64,000 nucleotides of DNA from Capra hircus (GCF_001704415.2 NC_030813.1:15518001-15582000), one strand, 5' to 3'. Numbered from the stretch's first letter, positions 1 to 10,268 are shown. Program-made: numbers and translations. Notes: generated by a model not told the origin, from the sequence alone.

Positions 1-41
1 TCTCACCCTTGTTTCCTTTGTCACTTTCCTTGCTTCTTTAG

Positions 42-249
42 GAGCCTTCCCTTGTGCCTTTCCCAGATGGTAAAGAGTCCACCTGCAGCGCAGGAGACTG
101 GGTTCAATCCCTGGGTTGGGAAGATCCGCTCGAGGAGGGCATGGCAATCCACTCCGGTATTCTTGCCTGGAGAATCCCATGGACAGAGGAGCCTAGTGGG
201 CTCAGTCCAGTGGGGTCACATAGAGTCGGACAGGACTGAAAGACTAACC
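42..249 (+). repeat. Bov-tA SINE
   Basis: tRNA-derived head with a GGTTCAATCCC B-box-like motif, followed by the BovB-derived body (CCTGGAGAATCCCATGGACA) and the GTCGGACAGGACTGA end. The 5' edge is diverged. Confidence 0.85.
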
Positions 250-540
250 AAAACATGCCTCCCTTCTTTCATCTACTTAAATCACTTCACTTTACAAATA
301 TTTATTGATTACTCATATGCCCAGGTGCAGCACTAAAATTGTGATCTAATCAGTCCACACCCACCTTTTAAGACTACTAAGTATTTTGGCCTAGCTGTAC
401 TTTCAGATTTACTCAGACTTTTGCTGCAGAAGTCTCTAGAATAACAACCCTTAAATGGAGAGATGAGGAAAGTTTGTATATGGAATATTTGGGAGCATCA
501 ACTTATAAATTAATTTGCCATATATGTGTGTGTGTATGTG

Positions 541-762
541 CGTGCCTGCAAAGTCGGTTCAGTCGTGTCCAACTCTTTGCGACACGATGGACTGTAGCCC
601 ACCAGGCTCCTCTGTCCGTGGGATTCTCCAGGCAAGAATACTGGAGTGGGTTGCCATGCCCTCCTCCAGGGGATCTCCCTAATCCAGGGGTTGAACCCAT
701 GTCTCCTGTGTCTCTTGCATTGGCAGGAGGGTCCTTTACCACTAGCGCTACCTGGGAAGTCT
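541..762 (-). repeat. Bov-tA SINE
   Basis: Reads in reverse from the tail motif (GTCGTGTCCAACTCTTTG) to the tRNA-like head ending CTACCTGGGAAG. A TG-rich microsatellite (about 522-545) abuts the tail side, as often happens with these SINEs. Confidence 0.9.
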
Positions 763-1480
763 GTCTGTCTCTCTCTATCTATATATATACTGGATTAAAA
801 AAAAAAAAAACCTCTAACTTTTTATTATACCCTCCTTATTTAAAGACATGTTTCTCACAGTTTCCAGTTTTCAGTGGTTTGAGGCACTCGACTTTAAATG
901 GAAATATCCTCTTTGGACTGCCTTGGAGGTGGGGAGGTGCCGAGAAAGAATTTTCTTCCTGGTCCTAATGTCCACCTAATTTTTAAAGCATAGGTTCGTT
1001 ATTCTTCTTATATTTTAAGCTTACAATTACATGCGTATATTATTAGATGCCTCGATGCCCCATGTCACTTTTCTTAATTTGTGGGGAATGAGTGGAGGGA
1101 GGGACAGAGTGAAAAATACTTCCCTCTGAGTAAAGAAAGAGGGTGTATATGGAAACTGAGATTAAAACACTGGTGTGAGACTGGGAGGTCAGTAGGGGTC
1201 AATGGTACATTTAGCCCTCTCCTCAAAGGTGATTCTGTTTCACCTACACCCGTAAAATAAATAAAGCGAATTTCTTATGCATGCAAATAGTTTTTGCATT
1301 GAACCAGTTGGTCCAGGTCTCCTATCTGCTAACTTCCTTACCCTCTTTGTTTCAGTTCACTATCTCTCTGCTGCTGCACTATCTCTACCCTTTCCCATAT
1401 CCAAACCCTCCACCTAACCTCCCTCCTCTTTTGGCTTCTAGTCACTCTCGACTTTCTGCCACCTTCGCCCTCAGCATCCC
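763..1480. other. Upstream non-coding DNA, no gene seen
   Basis: Begins with a short pyrimidine and TA microsatellite (763-790) and a 14-base A run near 797-810. It is otherwise unique AT-rich sequence, with a long pyrimidine-rich tract at about 1370-1450. No exon recognised. Confidence 0.5.
1281..1288 (+). promoter_or_regulatory. Octamer motif ATGCAAAT
   Basis: Exact POU/octamer motif following ATGC. A single 8-mer is weak evidence; it is listed because it sits just upstream of the CpG-enriched region. Confidence 0.2.
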
Positions 1481-1487
1481 CAGTCGG

Positions 1488-1493
1488 CACGTG
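1488..1493. promoter_or_regulatory. E-box CACGTG
   Basis: Perfect palindromic E-box in the context GGCACGTGAC, which suits USF, MYC/MAX, TFE and SREBP-type bHLH-zip factors. It lies about 770 bp upstream of the ELOVL6 ATG. Function is inferred only from motif and position. Confidence 0.4.
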
Positions 1494-1606
1494 ACTGGGG
1501 GGCTCTGCAGACCGGGCCCCAAGTTTCCTTGAGTCAAAGCCAGAGCTCGGTGGTGAGCGACCTGGACGGTGCGGCAGGGGCAAGGAGGTAGAAAATGCGT
1601 TCGTTT

Positions 1607-1612
1607 CACGTG
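1607..1612. promoter_or_regulatory. E-box CACGTG
   Basis: Second perfect CACGTG, 119 bp downstream of the first (context TTTCACGTGGCA). Two such sites close together in CpG-rich DNA upstream of a lipogenic gene exceed what the surrounding intron shows. Confidence 0.4.
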
Positions 1613-2220
1613 GCATCTCAGCGCAAATTTGTCTGGAGTTCTTGGCGAGGAAGCGGGCAGGTTTTATTATTTACTTATAGCCTACGTGCTAAGCTCGCTC
1701 TGGGGCTTCGCTTGGTTTTCAGAAACTTCATTCAAACGCCAGGGGAAGCAGCCCACGAGGTCGGGACTGGGCGTTGTAGATGACCTCAAAGCTACTTCCT
1801 CCCCCTCCAAGCCCTTCTTTCTCTCCCCTAGTCACCTTTAGGTATACAAAACTGCCCCCGGGGCTAGAGAGGTCTCGCTCTCTCTCGCAAAGGGTTAAAA
1901 TTTGTCGGATCGCATGAGGGGGAGGAGATTCCACATAGACAAGTAAAAAGGGCGATGGACAAACGTGCGGGCACTAAGACCGCAAGGCATTCATTTCCTC
2001 CTACGGTGGATGCGGACGCCGGGAGGAGGAGAGTCCCGGAGAGAGGAGCTGGGAGCAGAGGCGCAGGCAATGCTCAACCCCGACTGTAGCTGAGAGAGGC
2101 TGGGGGAAACCGGTTGCCGGAGATCGACCGGCGAGGGGAAGACCTTGGGGGGTGGGTGGGGGAAACAGACTGGAGAGCACTCGAAATCTAGCGCTTTACA
2201 GATTATTTTATTTTGTGTAG

Positions 2221-2341
2221 AGAATACGTAGCGACTCCGAAGATCAGCCCCAGTGAACATGTCAGTGTTGACTTTACAAGAATATGAATTCGAAAAGCAG
2301 TTCAACGAGAATGAAGCCATCCAGTGGATGCAGGAAAACTG
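2221..2341 (+). CDS. ELOVL6: ELOVL6 start-codon exon (partial CDS; coding part 2259-2341)
   Basis: ELOVL6 is the endoplasmic-reticulum membrane condensing enzyme that extends C12-C16 saturated and monounsaturated acyl-CoAs with malonyl-CoA, the first step of each elongation cycle. Translation from ATG 2259 gives MSVLTLQEYEFEKQF and then NENEAIQWMQEN, which matches the mammalian ELOVL6 N terminus as I know it. This exon encodes 27 residues plus two bases of Trp28. The transmembrane helices and the HxxHH active-site box lie in later exons, not seen here. The 3' edge is CTG|GTAGGT with the donor GT at 2342; using the GT at 2346 would place an in-frame TAG in the exon. A T-rich tract ending in AG at 2219-2220 is the likely acceptor, leaving a 38-nt 5' UTR piece. 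The human protein begins MNMSV; here the first of those Met codons is GTG (2253), so translation should start at the second. Confidence 0.93.
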
Positions 2342-3469
2342 GTAGGTGATGCTTTCGTGTGATGCTGTCCCCAGGAGCCCCGCGCGTTTTCCCCGTGTGC
2401 CTTAATGTCGGTACTCCCTTTCTGGGGCGTGAATGGAGCGAGGAACCGCGGGTAGCGGGAGCGGATCGCTGAGTTCCCGGGTCTCCCCGGTGCAGGAGAC
2501 ATTGGGGCTGCATGAAGCGCGTGAGTCTGTGGGTGCCCCTGGGTGAGCCGTGGCTACACATGCATCTTTAACATAGATTATATAACATAGAACATACATG
2601 TGTACATGGAGTGCGACAGGGAAGGCGGGAGAGACGCCACAGACCCTACCTGTGCTGCTCCTGGTTTCCCTCTAGATTTGGGTTTTCTTGCTCGGCCTCC
2701 TGCAAGCAGAGTGTGAAAGGCAGTGGAGATAGGACCCGGTCTCCGGCTCTGTTTAACCCTCTCCCATCCGCCGTTCTCTGCTCTCTGGCCCTCGCCCTTT
2801 CCCCATTCCTCCTGTCTGTCCTTCCTTTCTCCTTGCAGCTCTCCTTCTTCACTGTCTTTCTCCTTGCTGCTCCCCAGCCAGATTCTTCCTTTCCTGGACC
2901 CCTTTTCCCCACGCAGATCCCTTTCCAGTTTCATGAAGAGACGGAGGCGGGGAGTGGGGGAGGAGGGGACAATGAAAACAGTAATAAAAATGAATGAACC
3001 CGAGCGAGTGGAGCCACGCCATTATTAAGTTTGTTTTACGGAAACGCCTTTTGGACACACTGGATTCTAATTTAGTGGGAAGCTGCTGATTGGAGTTGAG
3101 ACAGATTAAAAACCCCTGGGTCCGCAGAGTCCTTGTGGGGTGGGGAATGTTCCCCACACAACTTCTAACCTGGGAAAGCATCTTTCTTGTTAACTGTATT
3201 CCCTCCGCCAGTCCTTTTGGAAATCCCTGTGTGGGAAGCGATCCCGTGTCACCTTGCAATACTTAACAGGGGAGGGTGTGTATGTTCATCTCGCTTCTAG
3301 CTTGTAGACGGAGCTGCTGTGGCAGACATTCTCTAACCACCCCACCTTAAGCCCGTGTCTGACGATCAGTAAAGAGAAAGCCCAAGGCAACCCCCAGCTA
3401 GGCAGCTGCTGGCAGCCTCCCAGGTACTGTTGGAGAGGGTCGGGCCGAGGGGGCTCTCGGAAGGTGGGG
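2342..3469. other. Proximal intron, polypyrimidine-rich, no exon seen
   Basis: Holds a long C/T-rich tract (about 2755-2900) followed by a purine-rich tract (2934-2980). A perfect 18-base palindrome GTGGGGAATGTTCCCCAC lies at 3140-3157. No repeat family recognised. Confidence 0.5.
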
Positions 3470-4190
3470 GATTCCGCCTGCCGCGTGCGCTAGCGCGTGC
3501 CCCCGGCGCCCTCACGACCTGCCTTCCCTCCCCCAGGTCATCAATGGGAAACCGGAGACGCTAGCGCGCCTGGAGGCTGGGGCGGGTGGGTGCTCTGCGC
3601 CGGAACCCGGGAATGGGGCTCAACGTCTTCTCCCCGGGAGGTTCGGCCGCCGCTCCCGCCTCCTCCCTCGCGGCCGGCCCGCGGGGGACCGGCTGGCCAT
3701 TTGCGGCCTCAGCGCCGCCGGGCCCGCCCCCTGCGCTGGGCGCGCCGGCGGGGCCGGGCCGGTTGGGGTGGGCGCGGCGCGCGGCCTGGCGCGCTCACAC
3801 GCGCTGCGGCGTGGCTGGGGGCTTCCTCGGGCGCGGGGGCGGGGGGCCACAGCCGGAAGCCAGGAGGGCCAAGCGATTCGCTCGGAAGGCTGGGAAGTGC
3901 GGCAGCGCTCCGGGCCGAGGCCCGTCCTGGGCCTCCGAGGGCGAAGGCGCCGAGGGTGGGCCCGGAAGACGGTTGTGCACCCGGAGGCTCGATTCCGTAG
4001 GAGTTTAGACAATTAAGGCCTCTGCGCTAGGGGAAGCCAAGCCTCCCTCGGGCCCCACCAAAGGGACCTTCTTTACAGGCACTTCCTCCTCCCGCGTAGG
4101 GGGTGGCGCTGAGGGCCGGGCGGGGGCGGTGCCTGGGGGGGTGAGGGGTGGCGCCGGGAGCCGCGCGGCGGACCAGCAGAAGGCGAAGGT
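3470..4190. promoter_or_regulatory. Strong intronic CpG island
   Basis: Very dense CpG and G+C, unlike anything else in the window. Several GC boxes are visible: CCCGCCCC at 3723-3730, GGGGGCGGGG at 3835-3844, and overlapping GGGCGGGGGCGG at 4118-4129. It starts about 1.1 kb downstream of the ELOVL6 start-codon exon. The long open frames inside it (for example 3497-4000) show Ala/Gly/Arg/Pro composition and match no family I recognise, so they are read as a by-product of GC content. It may be an unmethylated promoter for an alternative ELOVL6 or antisense transcript, or the main gene-associated island displaced into the intron. Confidence 0.75.
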
Positions 4191-4492
4191 CTTCTCTGCA
4201 ACTGTTTGTCGTGGTGTCTTGTCACACCGCTGAGTCCATCCTCCCGCCCCATCGGCCCTGCGCTCTCTGTGTTTCCTAATATCTGGCCAGTCTCCAACTT
4301 GCTGCACCCTTGTTGAACCTGCCCCTCCGGAACTGGCCTCCCCTCGGGCCGGCTGCTCCGGCTCACTGTGGGCTAGCCCCTCTCCTTGCACCTCCTCGGT
4401 GGATACTCTTACTCACTTGTTGCCTTTTTTCTGGGGCCACTTTCTGTGTTTCCACCACCACCTGGTACTATTTCCCGCCTCTTTCTCTATTG

Positions 4493-4687
4493 GACTGTCC
4501 TGGTGACTCAGACCATAAAGCGTCTGTCTACGATATTAGAGACTTGGGTTCGATCGATCCCTGGGTTGGGAAGATTCCCTGGAGAAGGAAATGGCAACCC
4601 ACTCTAGTACTCTTGCCTTGAAAATCCCATGGACGGAGGAGCTTGGTCGCGAAGAGTCGGGCACGACTGAGCGACTTCACTTTCGCG
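4493..4687 (+). repeat. Bov-tA SINE with 10-bp target-site duplication
   Basis: Complete head-to-tail Bov-tA. Flanked by TTCTCTATTG at 4483-4492 and 4688-4697. Confidence 0.9.
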
Positions 4688-4883
4688 TTCTCTATTGACC
4701 AATACACCAATACATCAAACAGGGCCTAACCCTCGGGATTGAAAATGGGAAAAAATGCACCAATTTGTCTTCGCCTGTTGGACTCTTTACCACTCTTAGC
4801 TCTTTTTCTGTACATTTCATCTGGCAGTATCTTTCCTAGCTTTTTATTAATATGCGTAAGTATTTAGATGTATGTCTGCATTC

Positions 4884-5011
4884 TAGGAGAAGGAAATGGC
4901 AACCCACTCCAGTATTCTTGCCTGGAGAATTCCATGGATGGAGGAGCCTGGCGGGCTACATACAGTCTGTGGGGTCACAGAGAGTCGGACACGGCTGAGT
5001 GACTAACACGA
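4884..5011 (+). repeat. Bov-A unit, 5'-truncated SINE
   Basis: Body and tail of the Bov-tA/Bov-A sequence only (GGAGAAGGAAATGGCAACCC onward). The tRNA head is missing. Confidence 0.85.
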
Positions 5012-7575
5012 ACTGTGCCTCCTGCTAGACCATCATCTCTTCAGGGCATGCTTCTTATTCCGCTCTTGAATGCACCTTGAAGAATGCATTGTACAGGCAG
5101 ATGCCTGGGAAAAGTCTTAACTAGTGAGTTAAAGTGATGATGGATGTCTATTTTATTGCCAGCACAGCTACCTGAACCTTAGCAGACTTGGCCTTCCCTT
5201 GAGTTTTGAATACTATGACATAGTCACATATTAGGAGTTCCCCTTCCTGACTTTTTCTCTCTTTGACCCTAATTGTCTTGTTTCTTTTTATATCCCAGAG
5301 TGTATGCATTTCTCCCAGTATCCTTGGGTGCCCATTTTATAAACCTCTCCCAAAATGTCAACAGCCAAAAAGTCTTGAACTAGGTGTATAAGAAAATGAA
5401 GGTTTTTTCCTTTTCATTTCCTTTGTTAACCAAAGCTTACACCCTCTTGAGAGGGAACGTTTAGGAAGCACAAGGTCTTGCATTTGCCAGACTCATTAAC
5501 TACAGATGACTTGAAATAGTTTCTGGAGGAAAAACAATGTTGTGAAGTTTCTACTGTATTTTTTTGACAAATTATTTTCAGTTGTCCTTAAAAATTCCCT
5601 AGACATAGCCTCAAATAAAACTCAGTTTACAGAATTAAGTTATAACTTATCTCTCAAAGATTAAGCTGCACTCACTGTGTTTTGAAGAATTGTAAGGAAG
5701 GTCAGGAGTGTTGTTTTGTCAGGATGCTGTCTGCACTACCTTTTGAATATGATTTAAGAAGGCCTTTATTAAACTTATCCTATAATCTGTACTCATTACT
5801 TTATTACATATTAATGTAATGGGACCCTTATTTTGGAGTGATGTTTTTATAAACTAAAGAGTTCAGCTGAGGCAAATTTATCAAGTTTATTGCTGCTCAA
5901 ACAATGATTAACCCTGTATTCACTGTTTTAGACATGGGATAAATACTATAGACCATTTTACTTTTCTAGCAAATAGTTTCACATTAGAAAAACTATGGAA
6001 AAATGCAGAGTAATAAATATGCCTTGGAGAATCACCCTGAGCCACATCTTTATATGTCAATGAAAAAATATCCTGGGTAATATTATATGGTAAATGAGGG
6101 TATATTGCATGAGATAGAGGAAAATACCTGCTCTTAGCTTAACATTTTTAAGTTCTGATTTGACACTGAAAAGCCCTTGTGGTTTTACAGCATTGAAAAT
6201 AGAGGCGTTTTGTTCTTTTATGAGATGTCTGGCCTTTACCTGTTATTTTCACAAATAGCTGACTTCATTTATTAGGTCTGCTGGGAAGGGGGCAAAATCG
6301 CCTAGGGATTGGTAAAGTGACATAAAATTCACTGACTGAGAAGGGCAGCTGGGCTCTGCTCTGCCTTCTCTTTCAGCAGCCTGCCAGGTCTGTGCTCGCA
6401 GTGGTAGATGCTAGTTGCTTCAGTTGTAATTGTCTGACCAATGGTGATTATCTTCTGATGTCGGCTGACACGGTGTTCACCAATAAGAAAGCAGGAGGCC
6501 TGTGCTGACTGCTGTAACATTATGTATGTGAGGTGACGTCATCACAGGGTTTGCCTAGAACCTCACGAAACCCTCCCCCGCTCCCCTCTGGGCATCCTTC
6601 ACATCCAGCCTTTCACTGCTTTGTATATTTTTCTGACCTTCTTTCCACCCGTGGTAATGGTTATAAAGATTTTATTGTTTTTATATTTTGTATGCTGTTT
6701 GAGGTCTATAAGATAGTGGGGGGATTTTTAGAAGTAAATACTGTCTGGCTAAGGAAAGTACAGATTGGTTTTTACTAAGGGAAAAAAACACTGTTAAAAA
6801 GAAATTGCACATCTTTTTGTTTTTTGTTAGATGTGAGATTTGGAAGGTAACATACAATTTCAATCTGAAAAAACGTAAAAGTATTATAAGCCTGTGTTAG
6901 ATTTTCACTCAAAATATAGCATTTAATGTCTATCACACTTTGGAATGCAGGCTGTTTTTCCTGTAGTGACAATTGCTTTGCATTGATCTCTAAAATCCTC
7001 CTTGTGCCTTGTATGTTTTTGTAAGAAAAGTGGCTGTAAACCAGTACCGTCTGTGGCCATAAGACAGAAAAGGCCACAATGTCTCATTTAATCAATACAA
7101 ATTGGGTCAGCTGTCTAGGAAACTACTATGTCCACACTGTACCCAGTGTGTTTTTGCCATTTAGTTTGGAGAATCACAGTTCATATTAGCCTTAAAATTG
7201 AAAATCCTAAGTGTGAGGAACTTAACATTCATTCAATAAACTTTAGAAACCACTTGAGATGTTGGCCTCTTATGCACTAGGTTAAGAGTGAGAACACTGA
7301 GAAAATGTATACAGAGGAAAATTGTGATCTCTGATGTGATCCTAGCAAATAATATTGTGTAAGAACTTTAATCTGAACTTTTATGTGATGTATATTCATG
7401 CAGTCTGGTTTCTCTAGGGTTTCCAGGAATAATGCAAATTATTTTATGATTATCTGTCTCTATATTCACATTAGTAACTAAATATGAATATAGTGATAAA
7501 ATGTTTACATAGGCCTTTTGCTAAATTGGAAGTTAAATTTTGTGGTCTAAACACGACTCCTTGGTGCTTTTAATG
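5012..7575. other. Unique intron, no gene or young repeat seen
   Basis: AT-rich unique sequence. Positions 6340-6560 are less AT-rich and hold two CCAAT motifs and a perfect cAMP-response element TGACGTCA at 6534-6541 (listed separately). Nothing else recognised. Confidence 0.5.
6534..6541. promoter_or_regulatory. CRE motif TGACGTCA
   Basis: Perfect palindromic CREB/ATF site in the context GGTGACGTCATCACAG. ACCAAT motifs lie about 75-100 bp upstream. Enhancer function is inference. Confidence 0.3.
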
Positions 7576-8267
7576 TTCAGTTCAGTTCAGTCCAGTCACT
7601 CAGTTGTGTCCGAATCTTTGTGACTCCATGAATCGCAGCACGCCAGGCCTCCTTGTCCATCACCAACTCCCGGGGTTCACTCAAACTCATGTCCATCGAG
7701 TCGGTGATGCCATCCAACCATCTCATTCTCTGTCGTCCCCTTCTGCCCTCAATCTTTCCTAGCATCAGGGTCTTTTCATTATGAGTCAGCTCTTCCCATC
7801 AGGTGGCCACAGTATTGGAATTTTAGCTTCAACATAAGTCCTTCCAGAGAACACCCAGGACTGATCTCTTTTAAGATGGACTAGTTGGATCTCCTTGCAG
7901 AAGGGACTCTCAAGAGCCTTCTCCAACACCACAGTTCAAAAGCATCAATTCTTCAGTGCTCAGCTTTCTTCACAGTCCAACTCTCACAGCCATACATGAC
8001 CAGTGGAAAAGCCATAGCCTTGACTAGATGGACCTTTGTTGGCAAAGTCATGTCTCTGCTTTTGAATATGCTATCTAGGTTGGTCATAACTTTCCTTCCA
8101 AGGAGTAAGCGTCTTTTAATTTCGTGACTGCAGTCACCATCTGTAGTGATTTTGGAGCCCAAAAATATAAAGTCTGACTTTATATTTTTCTTTATATTTA
8201 AACTGTTTCCACTTTTTCCCCATCTATTTGCCATGAAGGGATGGGACCAGATGCCGTGATCTTAGTT
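7576..8267 (-). mobile_element. BovB (RTE) retrotransposon, 3' fragment
   Basis: Begins with the reverse complement of the BovB 3' end (TTCAGTTCAGTTCAG repeats) and runs back about 690 bp into the C-terminal coding part. It is 5'-truncated and several frameshifts separate its open frames. An imperfect fold-back at 8161-8189 is not part of the usual BovB sequence. Confidence 0.9.
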
Positions 8268-8902
8268 TTTAATCTTAGCTTTCAATGTTAGATGATAGTA
8301 AATTCTAAGTGTCAGGATCACATTGGAATTTAATTACAAAGTCAATCCACTCTAGATCCAGAATTTGCTTTGCCTGTTTATCTTTAAGGAGAATCTATTT
8401 TGTGGGAAAGTTTTGAGAGGGGAAAGAGGCTTAGAAATACTTTGGAGAGCATAAACAACCATCTGACCTGTCTTAAGCCAACAAAGTAAAATGGAGTACA
8501 GCAAATCAAGAATTCATATTTGGTTCAATGATCTGGATATTTCATGTCCAACACTTTCTAAGATGAGTTATCCAAAAATTGTTGCTACAATTCACTTAAT
8601 TTGTCATGTCTGGATACAGGTGAGCCGAGCTGGCTTTTATTAATAAGAATCAGACAACAGTCCACAAATTTGCCTTAGCTTTCTATTTTTATTCTTAGCT
8701 TCAAATCCATCTGTTTCACCTACTTTCCATTTATCTTTGTTAGAAGAGCATAGACACTTACCTGGAAAAGTTTACCTTAGGAAAATTACCCATATCACAG
8801 TTATTCCTGTTGGTAGTCTAAGGAAATCTGAATGAAAATATAACATGGCTTTATTGAAAGGTAAAGGCTCATAACTTCATTTCTTTGTTTGTATTCTGAT
8901 TA
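8268..8902. other. Unique intron, nothing recognised
   Basis: AT-rich sequence with no recognisable exon, repeat family or motif cluster. Confidence 0.4.
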
Positions 8903-8911
8903 TGAGTATAT

Positions 8912-9121
8912 GGCTTCCCGGGTGGCTCAGAGGGTAAAGCATCTGCCTGCAATGCAGGAGATCTGAGTTCAGTCACTGGGTGGGGAAGATCCCCTGGAGA
9001 AGGAAATGGTAACCCACTCCAGTACTTTGCCTGGAAAATTCCATGGACAGAGGAGCCTGGTAGGCTGCAGTCCATTGGATCACAAAGAAGCCCACACAAC
9101 TGAGCAACGTTACTTCTTCTG
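8912..9121 (+). repeat. Bov-tA SINE with 9-bp target-site duplication
   Basis: Starts GGCTTCCCGGGTGGCTCAGA, the tRNA-like head, and runs to the GACTGAGCAAC-type tail. TGAGTATAT flanks it at 8903-8911 and 9122-9130. Confidence 0.9.
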
Positions 9122-9299
9122 TGAGTATATACAGGCAGGTATGAGCATGTAAAGTTCAGAACTTTAACAGCATCCTTAACTATATTTAACTTACAATAAT
9201 TTTATAAGATTAATCCTTTTTTGAAAGAAGACTGCCCTAGTCAAAAATGGATTTGTAATTTTAAGTTCATTGAGCAAAAGGCATCCCGAATCCCAGATC

Positions 9300-9351
9300 T
9301 TTGTAAGTCATCTAAGCTTACATCTAAGCTTTGTAAGTCATCAAGCTTACA
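9300..9351. repeat. Short imperfect tandem duplication
   Basis: TTTGTAAGTCATCTAAGCTT at 9300 recurs with one base missing from 9330. The local sequence also carries the AAGCTTAC/GTAAGCTT type of self-complementarity. Confidence 0.6.
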
Positions 9352-9616
9352 ATTTTATTGTGATTTCTTTCTGTACTGAGTACTCATGATTTTAAGTTTC
9401 AAGGTTATTTATCTTAGTATATTAGAATGACAGGTATTTTTAGGAACCCTTTTGTTGAGTCAGTCACCCACAGTGAACTTCCTAAAATTTAACTTTAAAC
9501 CTGTGTGTCCAAAATAATGTACAAATGAAAGATTCATTTTCTTAAAGATAAATTTCAGATGTCTTTCGCTCAACCCTTAATTTTTTTTTAAACAATCTTT
9601 TAAATTCTGAGGCTGA

Positions 9617-10006
9617 TTTTTTTTTTTCCTGGGTTTTATTTAAAATTTATTGTAATGAGGTCCGAACAAAAGGAAGGGGTAAAGAGTAGGGAACATTCAG
9701 GGGACACAGGAATGTGGCCAGTGTCACAGGTTCTTAGTGGGGGAGAGGGGTGAAAAGAGAAGGCCAGGTTGGAGCTGGTGTGGAGTAGGGAAGGGGGAGA
9801 CTGTGGCTGCATCCTCCCACCCCAGGAAGCGCCTCTAGTCCCTGGAGCCCCTCTGCCCTGGGCCCCGGGGTCCCATCCCTTGTCCTGCCTCGGGCCCAGT
9901 GTCTCTTTTGCTCCCCTTGACTTGTTTTCTCTTGGCAGATCTTTAAGCAGGATAATGTTCAGGGCCTCACCCCAAACAATCCCACCTGGTGAAAGGACAG
10001 CCTTTG
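9617..10006 (-). pseudogene. 5'-truncated retrocopy of an unidentified mRNA (3' end)
   Basis: On the minus strand this 390-bp segment ends in a poly(A) tract (T run 9617-9627). Two AATAAA signals precede it (complement of 9635-9640 and 9646-9651). The direct repeat TGAGGCTGA flanks it at 9608-9616 and 10007-10015. These are the marks of L1-type retrotransposition of a polyadenylated transcript. It is much more GC-rich than the surrounding intron, as a coding or 3' UTR sequence would be. The minus-strand frame from the 5' edge reads ...LSPGGIVWGEALNIILLKD..., but I do not recognise a family and it may be UTR. Source gene unknown. Confidence 0.7.
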
Positions 10007-10268
10007 TGAGGCTGAATTTTTGAATTGACTATTAACAGTTAATGGGCAGCACACAAGATTCTTCTTTGAAGACTGGCAAGATTAATGAAATGCATGTTTA
10101 TGCATAAATGTCCATACATGTACTTAGAAAAGTATATGTTTATATATATACACACAAACCTGTAAGTACACATAACTATGTTAAAGTGACATTTTGAAAA
10201 ACTGAAAACTGATACCCCATTAAAGACCACTTTTTGTGTATTTCCTGCTAATAGAAGAGCATCTTCCT

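Larger units (their letters stand above)
1480..2220 (+). promoter_or_regulatory. CpG-enriched upstream region, possible ELOVL6 promoter or 5' flank
   Basis: The sequence immediately upstream of the coding exon is visibly richer in CpG than the flanking intron and repeat DNA, without reaching the density of the 3.5-4.2 kb island. It holds two CACGTG E-boxes and a G-rich run at 2147-2162. ELOVL6 is a known SREBP-1c target, so an upstream regulatory role is plausible. No TATA box or start site could be assigned. If the AG at 2219-2220 is a real acceptor, the stretch is the end of intron 1 for that transcript. Confidence 0.4.

Noticed and set aside
1480..2220. Search for classical SRE motifs (ATCACCCCAC type) near ELOVL6
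   Set aside because: No convincing match was seen; only the E-boxes are reported.
2346..2347. Alternative splice donor TAG|GTGATG
   Set aside because: Using it would place an in-frame TAG after Trp28 of ELOVL6; the GT at 2342 keeps the frame.
3497..4000. A 167-codon open frame in the CpG island, with overlapping frames on both strands
   Set aside because: Rich in Ala, Gly, Arg and Pro in every frame, as expected of CpG-island DNA. No recognisable domain, and no splice or homology support.
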